Source of the DNA: Bacteroidales bacterium
GTDB taxonomy: Bacteria; Bacteroidota; Bacteroidia; Bacteroidales; FEN-979
Direction of reading: 5' to 3'
Length of the DNA stretch: 64,000 nt
Assembly: GCA_025355465.1 (NCBI GenBank)
Contig: JANXZO010000002.1
Span: 1-64,000, forward strand
Below the pieces are notes generated by a model. The model was given only the letters and a program-made list of their open reading frames with translations, was not told the DNA's origin and searched no databases. Both the position numbers and the translations under genes were made by a program. Shown here piece by piece: positions 1 to 8,435 of the stretch. The first letter of the stretch is position 1; the number at the start of each line of letters is the position of its first letter.

Positions 1-467
1 GTTCCGGCAGCCTGGGCAGCGCCTACATTCAGTGTGGCACCTACGGTGAGGGTCTGGGCTCCGCTGGCATTCAGTGTTCCGGTGGTGGCAGGTGTGCTTA
101 CAAAGGAGCTCACCGACATGCTGTTGGCACCGCTGGCAATGGTAAGGGGCGAAGAAGGAAGGGTGATGGTGTAGGTGTAGTTGGCTGTTCCTGTAACATT
201 GAATGAAGCAGCGGCAACAGTTCCCGAAGTGGTAGGAAGGGTAACACCACCGGTGAGCGAACGGGTTCCTGCAGGAGCTAAAACTACGGTTCCGGCTGCG
301 GAGCTGACGGCTACGTTGCCAAAGTTCATGTCTACTGTTTTTGTGATGGCGATCGGGGTAACGATCGTGGCTGATGAACTGGAGGTTGCTGATACCTGGG
401 CATAAGAGGTTGCTGCGAATGCTGAAAGTACGAGGGCGATGGCGAAAATTCTCATTGTTGTTTTCAT
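1..467 (-). CDS. DUF4402 fibre-subunit-like protein, copy A' (3' end outside window)
   Basis: Exported DUF4402 protein. It starts at the ATG at 465-467 with a clear signal peptide (MKTTMRIFAIALVLSAFA, cleavage after SYA|Q), and the frame is open to the window edge, so the C-terminus is missing. It is nearly identical to the gene at 8436-8948, differing at only a few visible residues. The mature N-terminus has alternating small and hydrophobic residues (ATIVTPIAITK), as expected of a donor strand in chaperone/usher subunits. It lies downstream of the usher gene but behind its own promoter at 531-562. By inference it is a major or alternative fibre subunit; the structural role is not proven. 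Confidence 0.8.
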   Translation of the reverse strand, partial: MKTTMRIFAIALVLSAFAATSYAQVSATSSSSATIVTPIAITKTVDMNFGNVAVSSAAGTVVLAPAGTRSLTGGVTLPTTSGTVAAASFNVTGTANYTYTITLPSSPLTIASGANSMSVSSFVSTPATTGTLNASGAQTLTVGATLNVGAAQAAG

Positions 468-530
468 GGTTTTAGGTTTTTTTATTTTTTGTTTGGTTTA
501 GTTGCGGTTGATTTGTTGTTGATGATGAAG

Positions 531-562
531 CAAAGATACGGCGACCGGCATGCCGTAAACAA
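531..562 (-). promoter_or_regulatory. Promoter of DUF4402 copy A'
   Basis: On the minus strand, TATCTTTG at 538-531 is a perfect -7 box, with TTG at 562-560 giving a 21 bp spacer. A 10 bp palindrome, CGGCATGCCG (546-555), sits between the boxes and could be an operator, but the second gene copy does not have it. The predicted leader is about 55 nt. Confidence 0.65.
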
Positions 563-629
563 CCACCAATTTGTAAGTGTGCAGATAAACCGTGTTTTTG
601 TAACCGTTAAAATAAGTAAGTGGTTGTAT

Positions 630-3209
630 TTATTTCTTCTCTCCGTTGTTCTGGATTCTGTTTTCGCGCGATTCGGCGATTATTGGATGCAGCAGCAACT
701 CCAAACCGTCAACCACATCGCCTTCTGTCGTCTTCTTAATGTTCACGGGGATTCCCAAAGGGGTGCTGAAGAGTTGCAGTTTCTGCATCTGTGCCGAGTC
801 GACCTTTACCAGAAAGTTGCCGGGTGCCAGTCCGAGGTAGCTGAAATATCCGTCAGATTCGGTGAGGGTGCGCGCTGCAAGGGTATTATCCTCGCGATAG
901 AAATTAACGATGATACGACCCTGACCCTTATTTCCGCTCTTCCCTTTCACATACACCATGCCCGACACCTCTCCTGCCACGAATACCGGAACTTCAACCA
1001 GTTTCAATGAATTCGGATCAACAGCCACACTCACCGTACGATTTTTGATCTGCCAGGCAATGTTTTCAAAACTGTTCCGGTTGAGTTCAAGGATATAGTT
1101 GACATAGGGCTCCAGGTCGAGCACACGGATGGTGGTGTCCTTGTCGTCCGTCTCCATCCGCCCGCCGTTCATATGGAAGGTGAGTCCGTAAGCCCTGGGC
1201 TCCCCCTTGTCGCGCTTCCCGTTCTGGTTGAGGTCCAGAAACGGAAGGATGACGATCCCGCCCCTGCCTACGTTCACCCGGTTGTTGAAGTTCAGATAAC
1301 CCGACCCGGCATCGGCAATGATACTTCCCCTGGCTGACTGGAACAGGGTTGTGGTACGGTTGGACTGCTTCAGCAGAAACTCGGTCTGGGCAAACGGAAA
1401 ATCATACCTGATGCTGAATTGCGTATTGTAAACCCGGCTGGCGAAGTTCTGTTCATAGGATAAACTCATGTAGAGCTGCTTAAAAAAGCGCTTCTCCAGC
1501 TCACATTTCGCCGAGATGAATTTTTTTTGATTATAATCGAACTGAACCTGCGGGGTAAGGTTGAACCCGTAAGGCAACCTGAATCCCAGGGAGAGGTTGC
1601 TGTAAACGTTTGGCGAGCCGGGGCTGGTAAAGAGGGCGTAGGTGGTGAAATTGGTGGAGACACCCCAGAGTGATCCCGACAACAGGTATTCAGCGGTGGT
1701 GTAGTAAGTTCCCGGCAGGATTATCTGATCCAGGGTGAGCCGCATGAAGAAGGCAAAGTTCCTTCCCCGCACCGGAAGCGATACGATGGCTTTACGCTCT
1801 TCGAGGTAGTTTACATTGATGGCCGTTTGTCCGGGATGGTATTTGTAGTAGTTCAGTTCAAACTGCAGATTCGACGGCAGGGTATAGCTGAGAACCCCTT
1901 TAAATCTTACATTATACATATAATCGGCCGCGATGAGCAGGCTGGAGGCAATGCGGAGCGATAAATTGACAAAGGGCATGGCCGGCGCTGCAGGAACCGA
2001 GGAGAGGTACTCCACACCGCCCCCGATGGTGATCCGGCGCCCCAGTCCGTAATTCACACTGGCCCGGGTGTAGATGCTGTTGCTGCTGTCCTCCACCATC
2101 CCGCCGCTCAGGGTATATTCCAGTTCGCGGGGAGGTAAGAAGTTAAAGGGGACGTTGATGTTCTGCTCCTTTGTTCTCTCTTCTCCCCAGGGGCCGTAGA
2201 ACCTCAGTTTCACCAGAGAACTCCCGTAGACCATGGGGACATTGAAGGTGAAAAATCCCGAGGCATCGGCCTTGACAAAATTCACCAGAACATTATTTAC
2301 ATAGAGCTCAACGATCCATCCGGGTTCCGTATGATCGCTGAGGGTGTAGGTGCCAAACGATCGCCTGAAGGTGGTGGGGGTATTGGTCAGCTGCACTCCA
2401 ACCACCGGGGAGTAGATGGAGGAGGTAGACTGCGGTGAGATCTTTCCCGCCATGACCTGACGAAGCACACGGTGATCGTTGTTGGCATAACGCCAGAGGT
2501 AAAACTGTTGCTTTTCCGTAAAGGGTTCTGAGTTGCTGTAGTTGATCAGCACATTCGCTTCACCACCGGCAATGATGCCGCCAAGTCCGAGGTTCACCCG
2601 CACATTGCAGGGTCCCTGCACCTGCTCGGTGGCGATAACCGACCAGTCGGCCATGCCAAAATGAAAGGCCGGGTATCGCCGCTTAACGATGGTGTCAGCC
2701 TTCACCTCCCCCTTGAGAAAGCGAAGGTTTGTACGCATCTGTTCCTGCTTCATCTCACGGATAACAGGCAGTTCGAGTTTTGTGGTGAGCAGTACGGTAA
2801 GATTTCTGAAGTTAAAGGTGCAGGTCAATCCGAAAATTTGTCCGAAAACCGGCAGTTGCAGATAAAGATTGTTGTCTGATTTATAGAAATCCTCCGGTTT
2901 CAGTTCAAAAACCTTGTCGCGGTAAAGGATTTTCTTGTGCGCATAGTCGATTAAAAACACGGCATCCTGGGTGATAAAGAATCCGGAGACGGAGTCGTAC
3001 CCGCGGGAAGGGACGTTCCTGATCTTCAGAAGGTCGAACAGGTCGGCTACCGGAAGGTAAACGGCTTCATCGCGGATGATCGCAGGAAATTCTGCCGTGC
3101 CCAGTTGCTGTATGTGCAGGGTGACAAGGATCTCTTCAAAATCCTGGTTTTCCTGGGCCAGGGAGGTGAAGGGGAGCAGCAGGAACAGAAACAGGATTAT
3201 GCCTCTCAA
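630..3209 (-). CDS. Chaperone/usher-type outer-membrane usher-like protein
   Basis: 859 aa with a signal peptide (LFLFLLLPFTSLAQ). The TTG start at 3207-3209 is the only codon that places the signal peptide at the N-terminus. The size fits fimbrial ushers (about 800-860 aa). Around residues 315-370 it shows usher-like phrasing: a plug/barrel segment with ELYVNNVLVNF, a DASGFFTFNVP turn, then LVKLRFYGPWGEE. A long run of alternating beta strands follows (barrel), then FLDLNQNGKRDKGEP (an SdrD-like calcium-binding style motif) and a C-terminal carboxypeptidase-regulatory-like beta domain. The expected role is to secrete and assemble subunits through the outer membrane. It follows the DUF4402 gene by 22 bp and is co-directional with a PapD-like chaperone. 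It could instead be an unrelated TonB-independent barrel, but the chaperone and subunit context makes usher more likely. Confidence 0.72.
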   Translation of the reverse strand: MRGIILFLFLLLPFTSLAQENQDFEEILVTLHIQQLGTAEFPAIIRDEAVYLPVADLFDLLKIRNVPSRGYDSVSGFFITQDAVFLIDYAHKKILYRDKVFELKPEDFYKSDNNLYLQLPVFGQIFGLTCTFNFRNLTVLLTTKLELPVIREMKQEQMRTNLRFLKGEVKADTIVKRRYPAFHFGMADWSVIATEQVQGPCNVRVNLGLGGIIAGGEANVLINYSNSEPFTEKQQFYLWRYANNDHRVLRQVMAGKISPQSTSSIYSPVVGVQLTNTPTTFRRSFGTYTLSDHTEPGWIVELYVNNVLVNFVKADASGFFTFNVPMVYGSSLVKLRFYGPWGEERTKEQNINVPFNFLPPRELEYTLSGGMVEDSSNSIYTRASVNYGLGRRITIGGGVEYLSSVPAAPAMPFVNLSLRIASSLLIAADYMYNVRFKGVLSYTLPSNLQFELNYYKYHPGQTAINVNYLEERKAIVSLPVRGRNFAFFMRLTLDQIILPGTYYTTAEYLLSGSLWGVSTNFTTYALFTSPGSPNVYSNLSLGFRLPYGFNLTPQVQFDYNQKKFISAKCELEKRFFKQLYMSLSYEQNFASRVYNTQFSIRYDFPFAQTEFLLKQSNRTTTLFQSARGSIIADAGSGYLNFNNRVNVGRGGIVILPFLDLNQNGKRDKGEPRAYGLTFHMNGGRMETDDKDTTIRVLDLEPYVNYILELNRNSFENIAWQIKNRTVSVAVDPNSLKLVEVPVFVAGEVSGMVYVKGKSGNKGQGRIIVNFYREDNTLAARTLTESDGYFSYLGLAPGNFLVKVDSAQMQKLQLFSTPLGIPVNIKKTTEGDVVDGLELLLHPIIAESRENRIQNNGEKK

Positions 3210-3231
3210 TGGTTCTGTTCGTTATGGGTGG

Positions 3232-3747
3232 TTATTGCTGATTAAAGATCACGGTGAAAGAGCCGTTGTAGGCTCCAACCGGATTGGCCATCGGGTTGCC
3301 GACAATGAGGGTTCCGCCTATTCTCACCTGGTTGCGGCCGGGTGGTGCAACAGAAGCGATGAAGGGCGAAGCCGGACTTGCATCACCAAGATGCAGGGTC
3401 AGGGTGCCTCCGTTACTGCCCGACAAGGTGGCATCGGGCCCGTTAAGCAGGGTGATGATCGTACCTACCGGGGCTTCTACCTCAAAGATGGCCGGGTAGA
3501 AGGCAAATCCCATCTGAGCCAGGATGACATCGCCGGTAGACGAACGTGAGCCATTGGCGTAAATAATTACGGTTCCCCCGGAAAAACCCTGGAAGATTGC
3601 GCCGAAACTCATGGTCTGGATATTATATACCTTGTTCGGACGCGGGGGCTGTGGCTGAGCATTGCCAGGGATCTGACAAAGCATCAGCAGGAGTCCGAAA
3701 AGGATCGCAACAGTGTTCTTTCGTTGTAAAAAGGATGTACCGGTCAT
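3232..3747 (-). CDS. DUF4402 protein, divergent subunit C
   Basis: 171 aa, secreted: a hydrophobic signal at residues 12-30 ending CQIPGNAQ. The body follows the DUF4402 pattern, with FGAIFQGFSGGTVIIYANGSRSS early and VRIGGTLIVGNPMANPVGAYNG near the end. The C-terminus is FTVIFNQQ, so it lacks the penultimate tyrosine seen in the proteins at 7780 and 8436. It begins 2 bp after the stop of the T9SS protein and sits immediately before the usher gene, the place where tip or minor subunits often lie. Function is inferred from family and neighbours only. Confidence 0.75.
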   Translation of the reverse strand: MTGTSFLQRKNTVAILFGLLLMLCQIPGNAQPQPPRPNKVYNIQTMSFGAIFQGFSGGTVIIYANGSRSSTGDVILAQMGFAFYPAIFEVEAPVGTIITLLNGPDATLSGSNGGTLTLHLGDASPASPFIASVAPPGRNQVRIGGTLIVGNPMANPVGAYNGSFTVIFNQQ

Positions 3748-3749
3748 CT

Positions 3750-5546
3750 CTACAGATTGGAGATAAAGATTTTTTTTGATTGTCTGCCCGATTGTGTCAG
3801 CAGACTGATAACATAAATTCCGTCGCTCAGACTCACATCAACCGCATGAACGCCATTGCCGGCCAGATGTTTTGTTGCCACCATTTTTCCTGTCATGTCA
3901 TGGATCATCACCTCCCCCTCCGTTCCCGCAGCAGGATTCATCCTGACAAACAGGTTGCCGTTTTTCTGAAAAACAAGAAATTGGTCACCGGCGGGTTCCG
4001 TGTCGATCAGCGCCTTCGAACTGAACTTCAGCGAAAACCTTCCTTCCGTTGTTCCCGCCGGCAGAAAGACCTCAATTGGCATAGAGGTGGCCAGGTCGTA
4101 GTATTTTCCCGACTGACTGTCTGCCAGATAAATGTTGGTGCCCACCGGCATATTGTCAACCGCCAGTACGTTAAATGTTATCAGTCCATCACTCAGGATC
4201 CTGATACCAAGCGGCACGGTTACAAGCGTATCGGAAGGCCGGGGCATGGCACAGATGGAAAGACGCGCTGCATCCTGCGAATTCGCATAGAGACTGGGCG
4301 TAAGAACATCGGTATTCAGTATTTTCAGGGCATCCCATTCCGGATCGAAGCGCAGGGTAGCGGCATCATCAAAATAGATGACCAGGGGATCCGCCGCGGA
4401 AAGTTGTCCGGAGAAACCTGCAGAGATCCTCAGCAATGGCCTGGTATCGGCATCCGCCGACTTATGAAAAACCGGCGTGAGGTTGTTGATCCGCACCCCG
4501 TTGCTGAATCCCAGCGAAGCGGTAACCGGGTAACTTCCGTCGGTAACGTGGATAAAAAAACCCTGCATGGCCGAGATAATATTACTGGCTATCCCATTGC
4601 TTGAAACACCATTAACATAGCTGCTGTATTTTCCGTAATACTGGCTGGTATCCCCGGCATCGAAGAAATAGACGGCATTGTCGATGTTTGTCCTGGTCCA
4701 GCCGGTTGATGCATTCCAGTCGATGGGCGACGGATACGGATTTCCGACAAGGTTAAAGCCAAGTGTGTAGGGATAATGATGGTTGTAAAGCGAAGAGGAG
4801 TTGATGGCGTTGTTGTTAACACTGCCCGACAGGGAGAGGGTAACGGACGATTTTGAGGTGCCGAAATTGGCTGCGTAGCCTTTGGTCGGGGTGAGTATAC
4901 TGGAAGGGTTGGTATAGGTGGCCCATCCGTCGGAAGGCTGGTTTTCGTCGAAATTGTAAAAGGAGGGAAAGGCAGCAGCAAGATCCACATAGGGAGCAAA
5001 GCCGGAAACGGTTGCCGACTGGAAAGGCGAGCTGACATATTTATAGCCAAAAGCCGATGGCAGATAGCGCTGGAGCGTCACGGTTCCGGTAACCTGGCCG
5101 GTACCCGCACCATCGATGAGGGCGGTCTGTGCAGCCGTTGAGAGCAGGGTAATTTTTCCGTTGGCAATTAACGTCCCGTTGCAGAGCAGGACTCCCTTGA
5201 GGGTTTGCCCCGCCGTGCTGATGGTGGTGGTACTTCCCTGGCCAATAGTGATGTTGTTGAAATTTGTCGCCGCGCTTCCCGCGATAGCCTGTGTGATCCC
5301 GGAAAAGGTGATGGTTCCGCCGGTGATGGCGATGGCGCCATTGTTGGTAAAGTTGCCGGTAAGGCTCTGCGCGGAGTTCGAGGCAGTGAACGATCCGTTG
5401 TTGACAAAGTTGCCTTGCACCATCATCGTGCCGTTGCCGGCCGAAAAATAGATCCCGGAAGGGACAATAACCCCCTGCCCGTTGATCAGGAAAGGGATCA
5501 GCAGAAATTGAATGACCACGACGGATAGGCAGTAAAATCTTTTCAT
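3750..5546 (-). CDS. T9SS-sorted surface protein with C-terminal sorting domain
   Basis: 598 aa. A signal peptide (CLSVVVIQFLLIPFLINGQ) is followed by a repetitive Gly/Asn/Thr/Ser-rich region (residues 25-140; phrases such as NFVNNGSFT and NFTNNGAIA) that suggests a beta-helix. A globular middle follows, with FNLVGNPYPSPIDW, common in Bacteroidota surface proteins. The last 80 residues form a type A T9SS sorting domain: FLVFQKNGNLFVR, VMIHDMTGKMV, then VDVSLSDGIYVISLLTQSGRQSKKIFI. It should be exported by type IX secretion and anchored at the surface. It is 14 bp downstream of the tail-fibre-like gene. Its place inside a chaperone/usher-like operon suggests a surface adhesin, which is inference. 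Confidence 0.8.
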   Translation of the reverse strand: MKRFYCLSVVVIQFLLIPFLINGQGVIVPSGIYFSAGNGTMMVQGNFVNNGSFTASNSAQSLTGNFTNNGAIAITGGTITFSGITQAIAGSAATNFNNITIGQGSTTTISTAGQTLKGVLLCNGTLIANGKITLLSTAAQTALIDGAGTGQVTGTVTLQRYLPSAFGYKYVSSPFQSATVSGFAPYVDLAAAFPSFYNFDENQPSDGWATYTNPSSILTPTKGYAANFGTSKSSVTLSLSGSVNNNAINSSSLYNHHYPYTLGFNLVGNPYPSPIDWNASTGWTRTNIDNAVYFFDAGDTSQYYGKYSSYVNGVSSNGIASNIISAMQGFFIHVTDGSYPVTASLGFSNGVRINNLTPVFHKSADADTRPLLRISAGFSGQLSAADPLVIYFDDAATLRFDPEWDALKILNTDVLTPSLYANSQDAARLSICAMPRPSDTLVTVPLGIRILSDGLITFNVLAVDNMPVGTNIYLADSQSGKYYDLATSMPIEVFLPAGTTEGRFSLKFSSKALIDTEPAGDQFLVFQKNGNLFVRMNPAAGTEGEVMIHDMTGKMVATKHLAGNGVHAVDVSLSDGIYVISLLTQSGRQSKKIFISNL

Positions 5547-5560
5547 CCGGCCTGTTTCAA

Positions 5561-6679
5561 TTATTTAGTTCCGATGACAAACCAGCTGGCTCCGTTGCTC
5601 TGAAGCATCAGGCTGAAATACTGTGTGGCAATAGAGGCTGTAGCGGCGCCATCGATGGTCTCACTTCCGTTACCATCAACGGTGACAGCTTTTGTACTTA
5701 TTCTTTTAATTACGTATAATCTGCCGGCAATTCCCACGGCGGTAGGCAGGGTGATTATTATCGTCGAACCTGAATTATTGCACAATATAGTGTAATCTGT
5801 GGCCGTAACCGTATAGTTGGAGGTGACGGTTGTGATGGGCAGGCTCATGGAACCATGCACATCCAGTGTGGATGTTGCGGCAGCCGTGCCGATGCCCACA
5901 CTGCCTGCATGGTCTATCACATTCAGAACCGTGCCGGATGCGTTGGTCCATTGCTGGAGGTCGCTTGTTTGGGTTGAATTTCCCTGTACGATGAGTCCGA
6001 TGGCATCGGTGGTATTGACGAATTTCGAATTGAACTCATTACTGGTTCCGCCGGTAAAAGCCATCGGCGCGGTGACAACCCGTCCACCGTAAAATTCGAT
6101 GCCGTGGTAAGCTCCCATCTGCAGATTTCTTCCGCCACCGCCCTGCCAGAAAACATCTCCGCCATCCGAACCGATCTGGAAATCGCCGGTGCTGGAGGTG
6201 TTGAGAAACGTCAGCCGGGCAATGTTGGTGGTGCTGCTGTGGGCGTCGATGGAGAGCACGCTCGGCGCACCCGGCGTGGAGATGGCGATGTTTCCGGCAA
6301 CATCCAGCTTGTTTGCCGGCGTGGCGTTGCCGATTCCCACATTCCCGGTATTGAAATAGATGTTGCTTCCATTGGTGATCCACTGGTTTCCTGATCCTGA
6401 CGCAAACATGGTCCAGGCTGATCCGTTGTAATAATAGTAACCGGTACTACCGTCGGTCTGGTAAACGAGCAACCCGGTTGCCGGGGAGGAGATGGCCTGC
6501 CGCTGCACCTGGGTCATCCTGGGGGGAAGCAACCCTTTGGTGGTCGACTTGACATCGAGTACCGAAGAGGCCTGGCCTGACACATAGCTGGCATCATCGG
6601 TAACGATAAATGTTTGGGCGGTGACCTCCGACCAGGCAACAATGAGTAAAACGGATAGGGTAAGAACACTCTTTTTCAT
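5561..6679 (-). CDS. Tail-fibre-like exported structural protein
   Basis: 372 aa. A signal peptide (LTLSVLLIVAWSEVTAQ) precedes a pattern common in Bacteroidota structural proteins: SVLDVKSTTKGLLPPRMTQ, then TGLLVYQTDGSTGYYYYNGS. Repeated units follow, NVGIGNATPANKLDV near residue 115 and SVGIGTAAATSTLDV near residue 260, resembling bacteriophage tail-fibre or collar repeats. There is no C-terminal T9SS domain; it ends in a beta-rich segment (YFSLMLQSNGASWFVIG). The ATG at 6677-6679 places the signal peptide correctly. It lies between the chaperone gene and the T9SS protein, so it may be an adhesin or fibre component. No enzymatic motif is visible. Confidence 0.7.
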   Translation of the reverse strand: MKKSVLTLSVLLIVAWSEVTAQTFIVTDDASYVSGQASSVLDVKSTTKGLLPPRMTQVQRQAISSPATGLLVYQTDGSTGYYYYNGSAWTMFASGSGNQWITNGSNIYFNTGNVGIGNATPANKLDVAGNIAISTPGAPSVLSIDAHSSTTNIARLTFLNTSSTGDFQIGSDGGDVFWQGGGGRNLQMGAYHGIEFYGGRVVTAPMAFTGGTSNEFNSKFVNTTDAIGLIVQGNSTQTSDLQQWTNASGTVLNVIDHAGSVGIGTAAATSTLDVHGSMSLPITTVTSNYTVTATDYTILCNNSGSTIIITLPTAVGIAGRLYVIKRISTKAVTVDGNGSETIDGAATASIATQYFSLMLQSNGASWFVIGTK

Positions 6680-6752
6680 GTGATCGTGGTATTGGTTTTC
6701 AGAACATGAGGAACAAAACAGCGAGTGCCCTCCAACAATGATGCGGATGTTC

Positions 6753-7634
6753 CTATTTCAGCAGAAGTTCACCTTCTGCCAGCTTCGCTGATTTGCCGTC
6801 TGCCTGGGCATTGAATTCTATAAATAATTTTCCTGTTTTATAATCTACGCCTGCAGGTTTGGTCAAATCGACCTGAAACCGCCTGAGTTTATTGGGTGAA
6901 TAGACGGCCAGTCCCTTGATCATTCCAACCTGCGTGGTCTTTCCGGCGGGGGAAATGTGCGTGATCAGAATGTCGCCATACACCGAAAAATTCCCCTTCC
7001 GGTTGAAGGTGACATGCAACCTGGGCAAGGTATCATTTACCATCTCGAGGGCCAGGTCGGAAATGGAGACCGCGGTATTTGATTCACCCACCCGGATGAT
7101 GACCGGTATGGTAATTCCGAAAACGGGGGTAAGGCGAACCGAAATGCCGGCACTGTCCTTTTTTGTCTCCTCTTCGCCCAACGGCTTTTGATTGGGCACC
7201 GCCCGGAAATAGACATGCGAACGATATTCGCCGGTGGGCAGGTCGCCCGTTTTGGTGAGTTGGATCTTAACCACCTGTGCTTCGTTCGGACCCAGAGCTA
7301 CCATCCTGGGGAAGAACCGCAGGTAGGGATCGGCGAACAGCTGACCCGAATCGGGTTCGGTGATGGTTTCAAAGGCGCCATCGTCGGTCATCCGGATACG
7401 AATGATCGAGATAATATATTTTGCCGTATCCTGACCGGTGTTGGCAAGGTTAAGTTCCTGCGACTTCTTCGTGCCTTCAAAAACCACCCGGCGGGGTGTC
7501 AGTAAGAGGTTTCCCTGTGCCATTCCCTGGGAGGAGGAGAGCAAAATTAAAAGGATCAGCCCGAAAATGGCCGGAAAGAAATACAGTATCGTTAAGGATG
7601 TAAACGATTTCTGCTCAGTACCTGAAGCATGCAT
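6753..7634 (-). CDS. PapD-like periplasmic pilus chaperone
   Basis: About 293 aa from the ATG at 7632-7634. An upstream TTG (7664) is rejected because it lies inside a perfect -7 box. A hydrophobic signal segment (residues 15-40, ending SSQGMAQ) is followed by two beta-sandwich-like domains. The first has LLLTPRRVVFEG, ELNLANTGQDTAKYIISI and MVALGPNEAQVVKI, matching the conserved layout of fimbrial chaperones (arginine in strand A1, then an N-x-Tyr strand, then a P-x-x-x-Q/R strand). The second begins after GITIPVIIRVG. Chaperones of this class cap subunits in the periplasm and hand them to an usher. The nearby usher-like and DUF4402 genes support this. It is somewhat longer than classical chaperones (about 220-250 aa). 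Confidence 0.7.
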   Translation of the reverse strand: MHASGTEQKSFTSLTILYFFPAIFGLILLILLSSSQGMAQGNLLLTPRRVVFEGTKKSQELNLANTGQDTAKYIISIIRIRMTDDGAFETITEPDSGQLFADPYLRFFPRMVALGPNEAQVVKIQLTKTGDLPTGEYRSHVYFRAVPNQKPLGEEETKKDSAGISVRLTPVFGITIPVIIRVGESNTAVSISDLALEMVNDTLPRLHVTFNRKGNFSVYGDILITHISPAGKTTQVGMIKGLAVYSPNKLRRFQVDLTKPAGVDYKTGKLFIEFNAQADGKSAKLAEGELLLK

Positions 7635-7661
7635 AAATTGGAATTTTGGTTTATAACCATA

Positions 7662-7692
7662 CAAACCTAAGGCAATTAAACTGTTAAATCAA
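7662..7692 (-). promoter_or_regulatory. Promoter in front of the chaperone gene
   Basis: On the minus strand, TTG (7692-7690), a 20 bp spacer and TAGGTTTG (7669-7662) make a full Bacteroidota promoter. It would give a leader of about 20 nt before the ATG at 7634. The assembly genes (chaperone to usher) could therefore be expressed separately from the two DUF4402 genes upstream. Confidence 0.6.
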
Positions 7693-7741
7693 TGCGTTGT
7701 AAAATACTTATTAAGGTTTTTTGAACACTTTTACGGCGTAT

Positions 7742-7761
7742 GCGGTTTGCCGGAAACCCGC
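7742..7761. other. Intercistronic hairpin between DUF4402 gene B and the chaperone
   Basis: Arms GCGGTTT (7742-7748) and AAACCCGC (7754-7761) pair with one bulged base around a 5 nt loop. No T-tract follows on either strand, so it is more likely an mRNA-stability or processing hairpin than an intrinsic terminator. Confidence 0.35.
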
Positions 7762-7779
7762 GATAAACAGGGGTATCGG

Positions 7780-8301
7780 TTAATTATAGCTGAAGGTAAT
7801 GGCATAGGTGCCGGTATAGATTCCGACCGGGTTATCATAAATGGTTCCAACTTTCAGCGTGGCGCCCACCGTAACTACTTTTGAACCGCCTTCGGGCAGT
7901 ACCACGCCCATCGACTGCTGCGGTACAGATACCCAGTTCGAGACCTTCATGGTTTTTGAATTGGCTGTATTTGTAAGATTCACCGGAGCATTGGGAAGCG
8001 TGATGGTGAAAAGGGTACCCGTTTCACCCGACACATAAAAACTTGCGGAGTTGTGAACCCCTGTGCCGAACGTCACCGTACCGGTGGAAACCTGCGCTCC
8101 TTCGGGGGTCATGATGACCTGTCCGCCTGCGGTTTGTGGTGAGAACCGTCCGAAATTAAGCTGTGCTGTCTCTTTTGCGCTCAGGGTTGTGATCACCTCT
8201 GCACTGATATGTCCGGTTACTTTTACCTGGGCCTGCAGCAATATTCCCTGAAAAAGGAAGAATGCTGCCAGGGAAATGGTTATGTATTTGAATTTTTTCA
8301 T
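7780..8301 (-). CDS. DUF4402 fibre-subunit-like protein B
   Basis: 173 aa from the ATG at 8299-8301, with signal peptide ITISLAAFFLFQGILLQAQ. The mature protein shows the family pattern: TLSAKETAQLNFGRFSPQTAGGQVIMTPEG, a central FYVSGETGTLFTITLP strand pair, and VTVGATLKVGTIYDNPVGIYTG near the end. It ends ITFSYN, with a tyrosine next to last and alternating hydrophobic residues, the C-terminal signature by which chaperone/usher subunits bind their chaperone. It lies between subunit A and the chaperone gene. By inference it is a structural fibre subunit. Confidence 0.78.
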   Translation of the reverse strand: MKKFKYITISLAAFFLFQGILLQAQVKVTGHISAEVITTLSAKETAQLNFGRFSPQTAGGQVIMTPEGAQVSTGTVTFGTGVHNSASFYVSGETGTLFTITLPNAPVNLTNTANSKTMKVSNWVSVPQQSMGVVLPEGGSKVVTVGATLKVGTIYDNPVGIYTGTYAITFSYN

Positions 8302-8435
8302 CTTACCGATCTTTTGGTGATTTATTACGCGGTCTGCGATTGGCAACCCAATATACGAAGAAATTCTCAGATTTCAATTCGGGGGCAGACAGTAAAAAAA
8401 GAACTAAAAAATTGACTTTGTTCTGATGAATCGGT

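Larger units (their letters stand above)
1..626. repeat. Long direct repeat, copy 1 (DUF4402 gene plus promoter)
   Basis: This segment matches 8482-9105 over the DUF4402 coding region and continues through the leader and promoter, including a shared stretch around 568-590 (AATTTGTAAGTGTGCAGATA). The duplication therefore covered the regulatory region as well as the gene. Both copies have the same orientation and flank the rest of the locus. Confidence 0.85.

Noticed and set aside
7635-7664. TTG start at 7664 for the chaperone
   Set aside because: The TTG is part of the TAGGTTTG promoter box, so it would not be in the transcript; ATG at 7634 is used.
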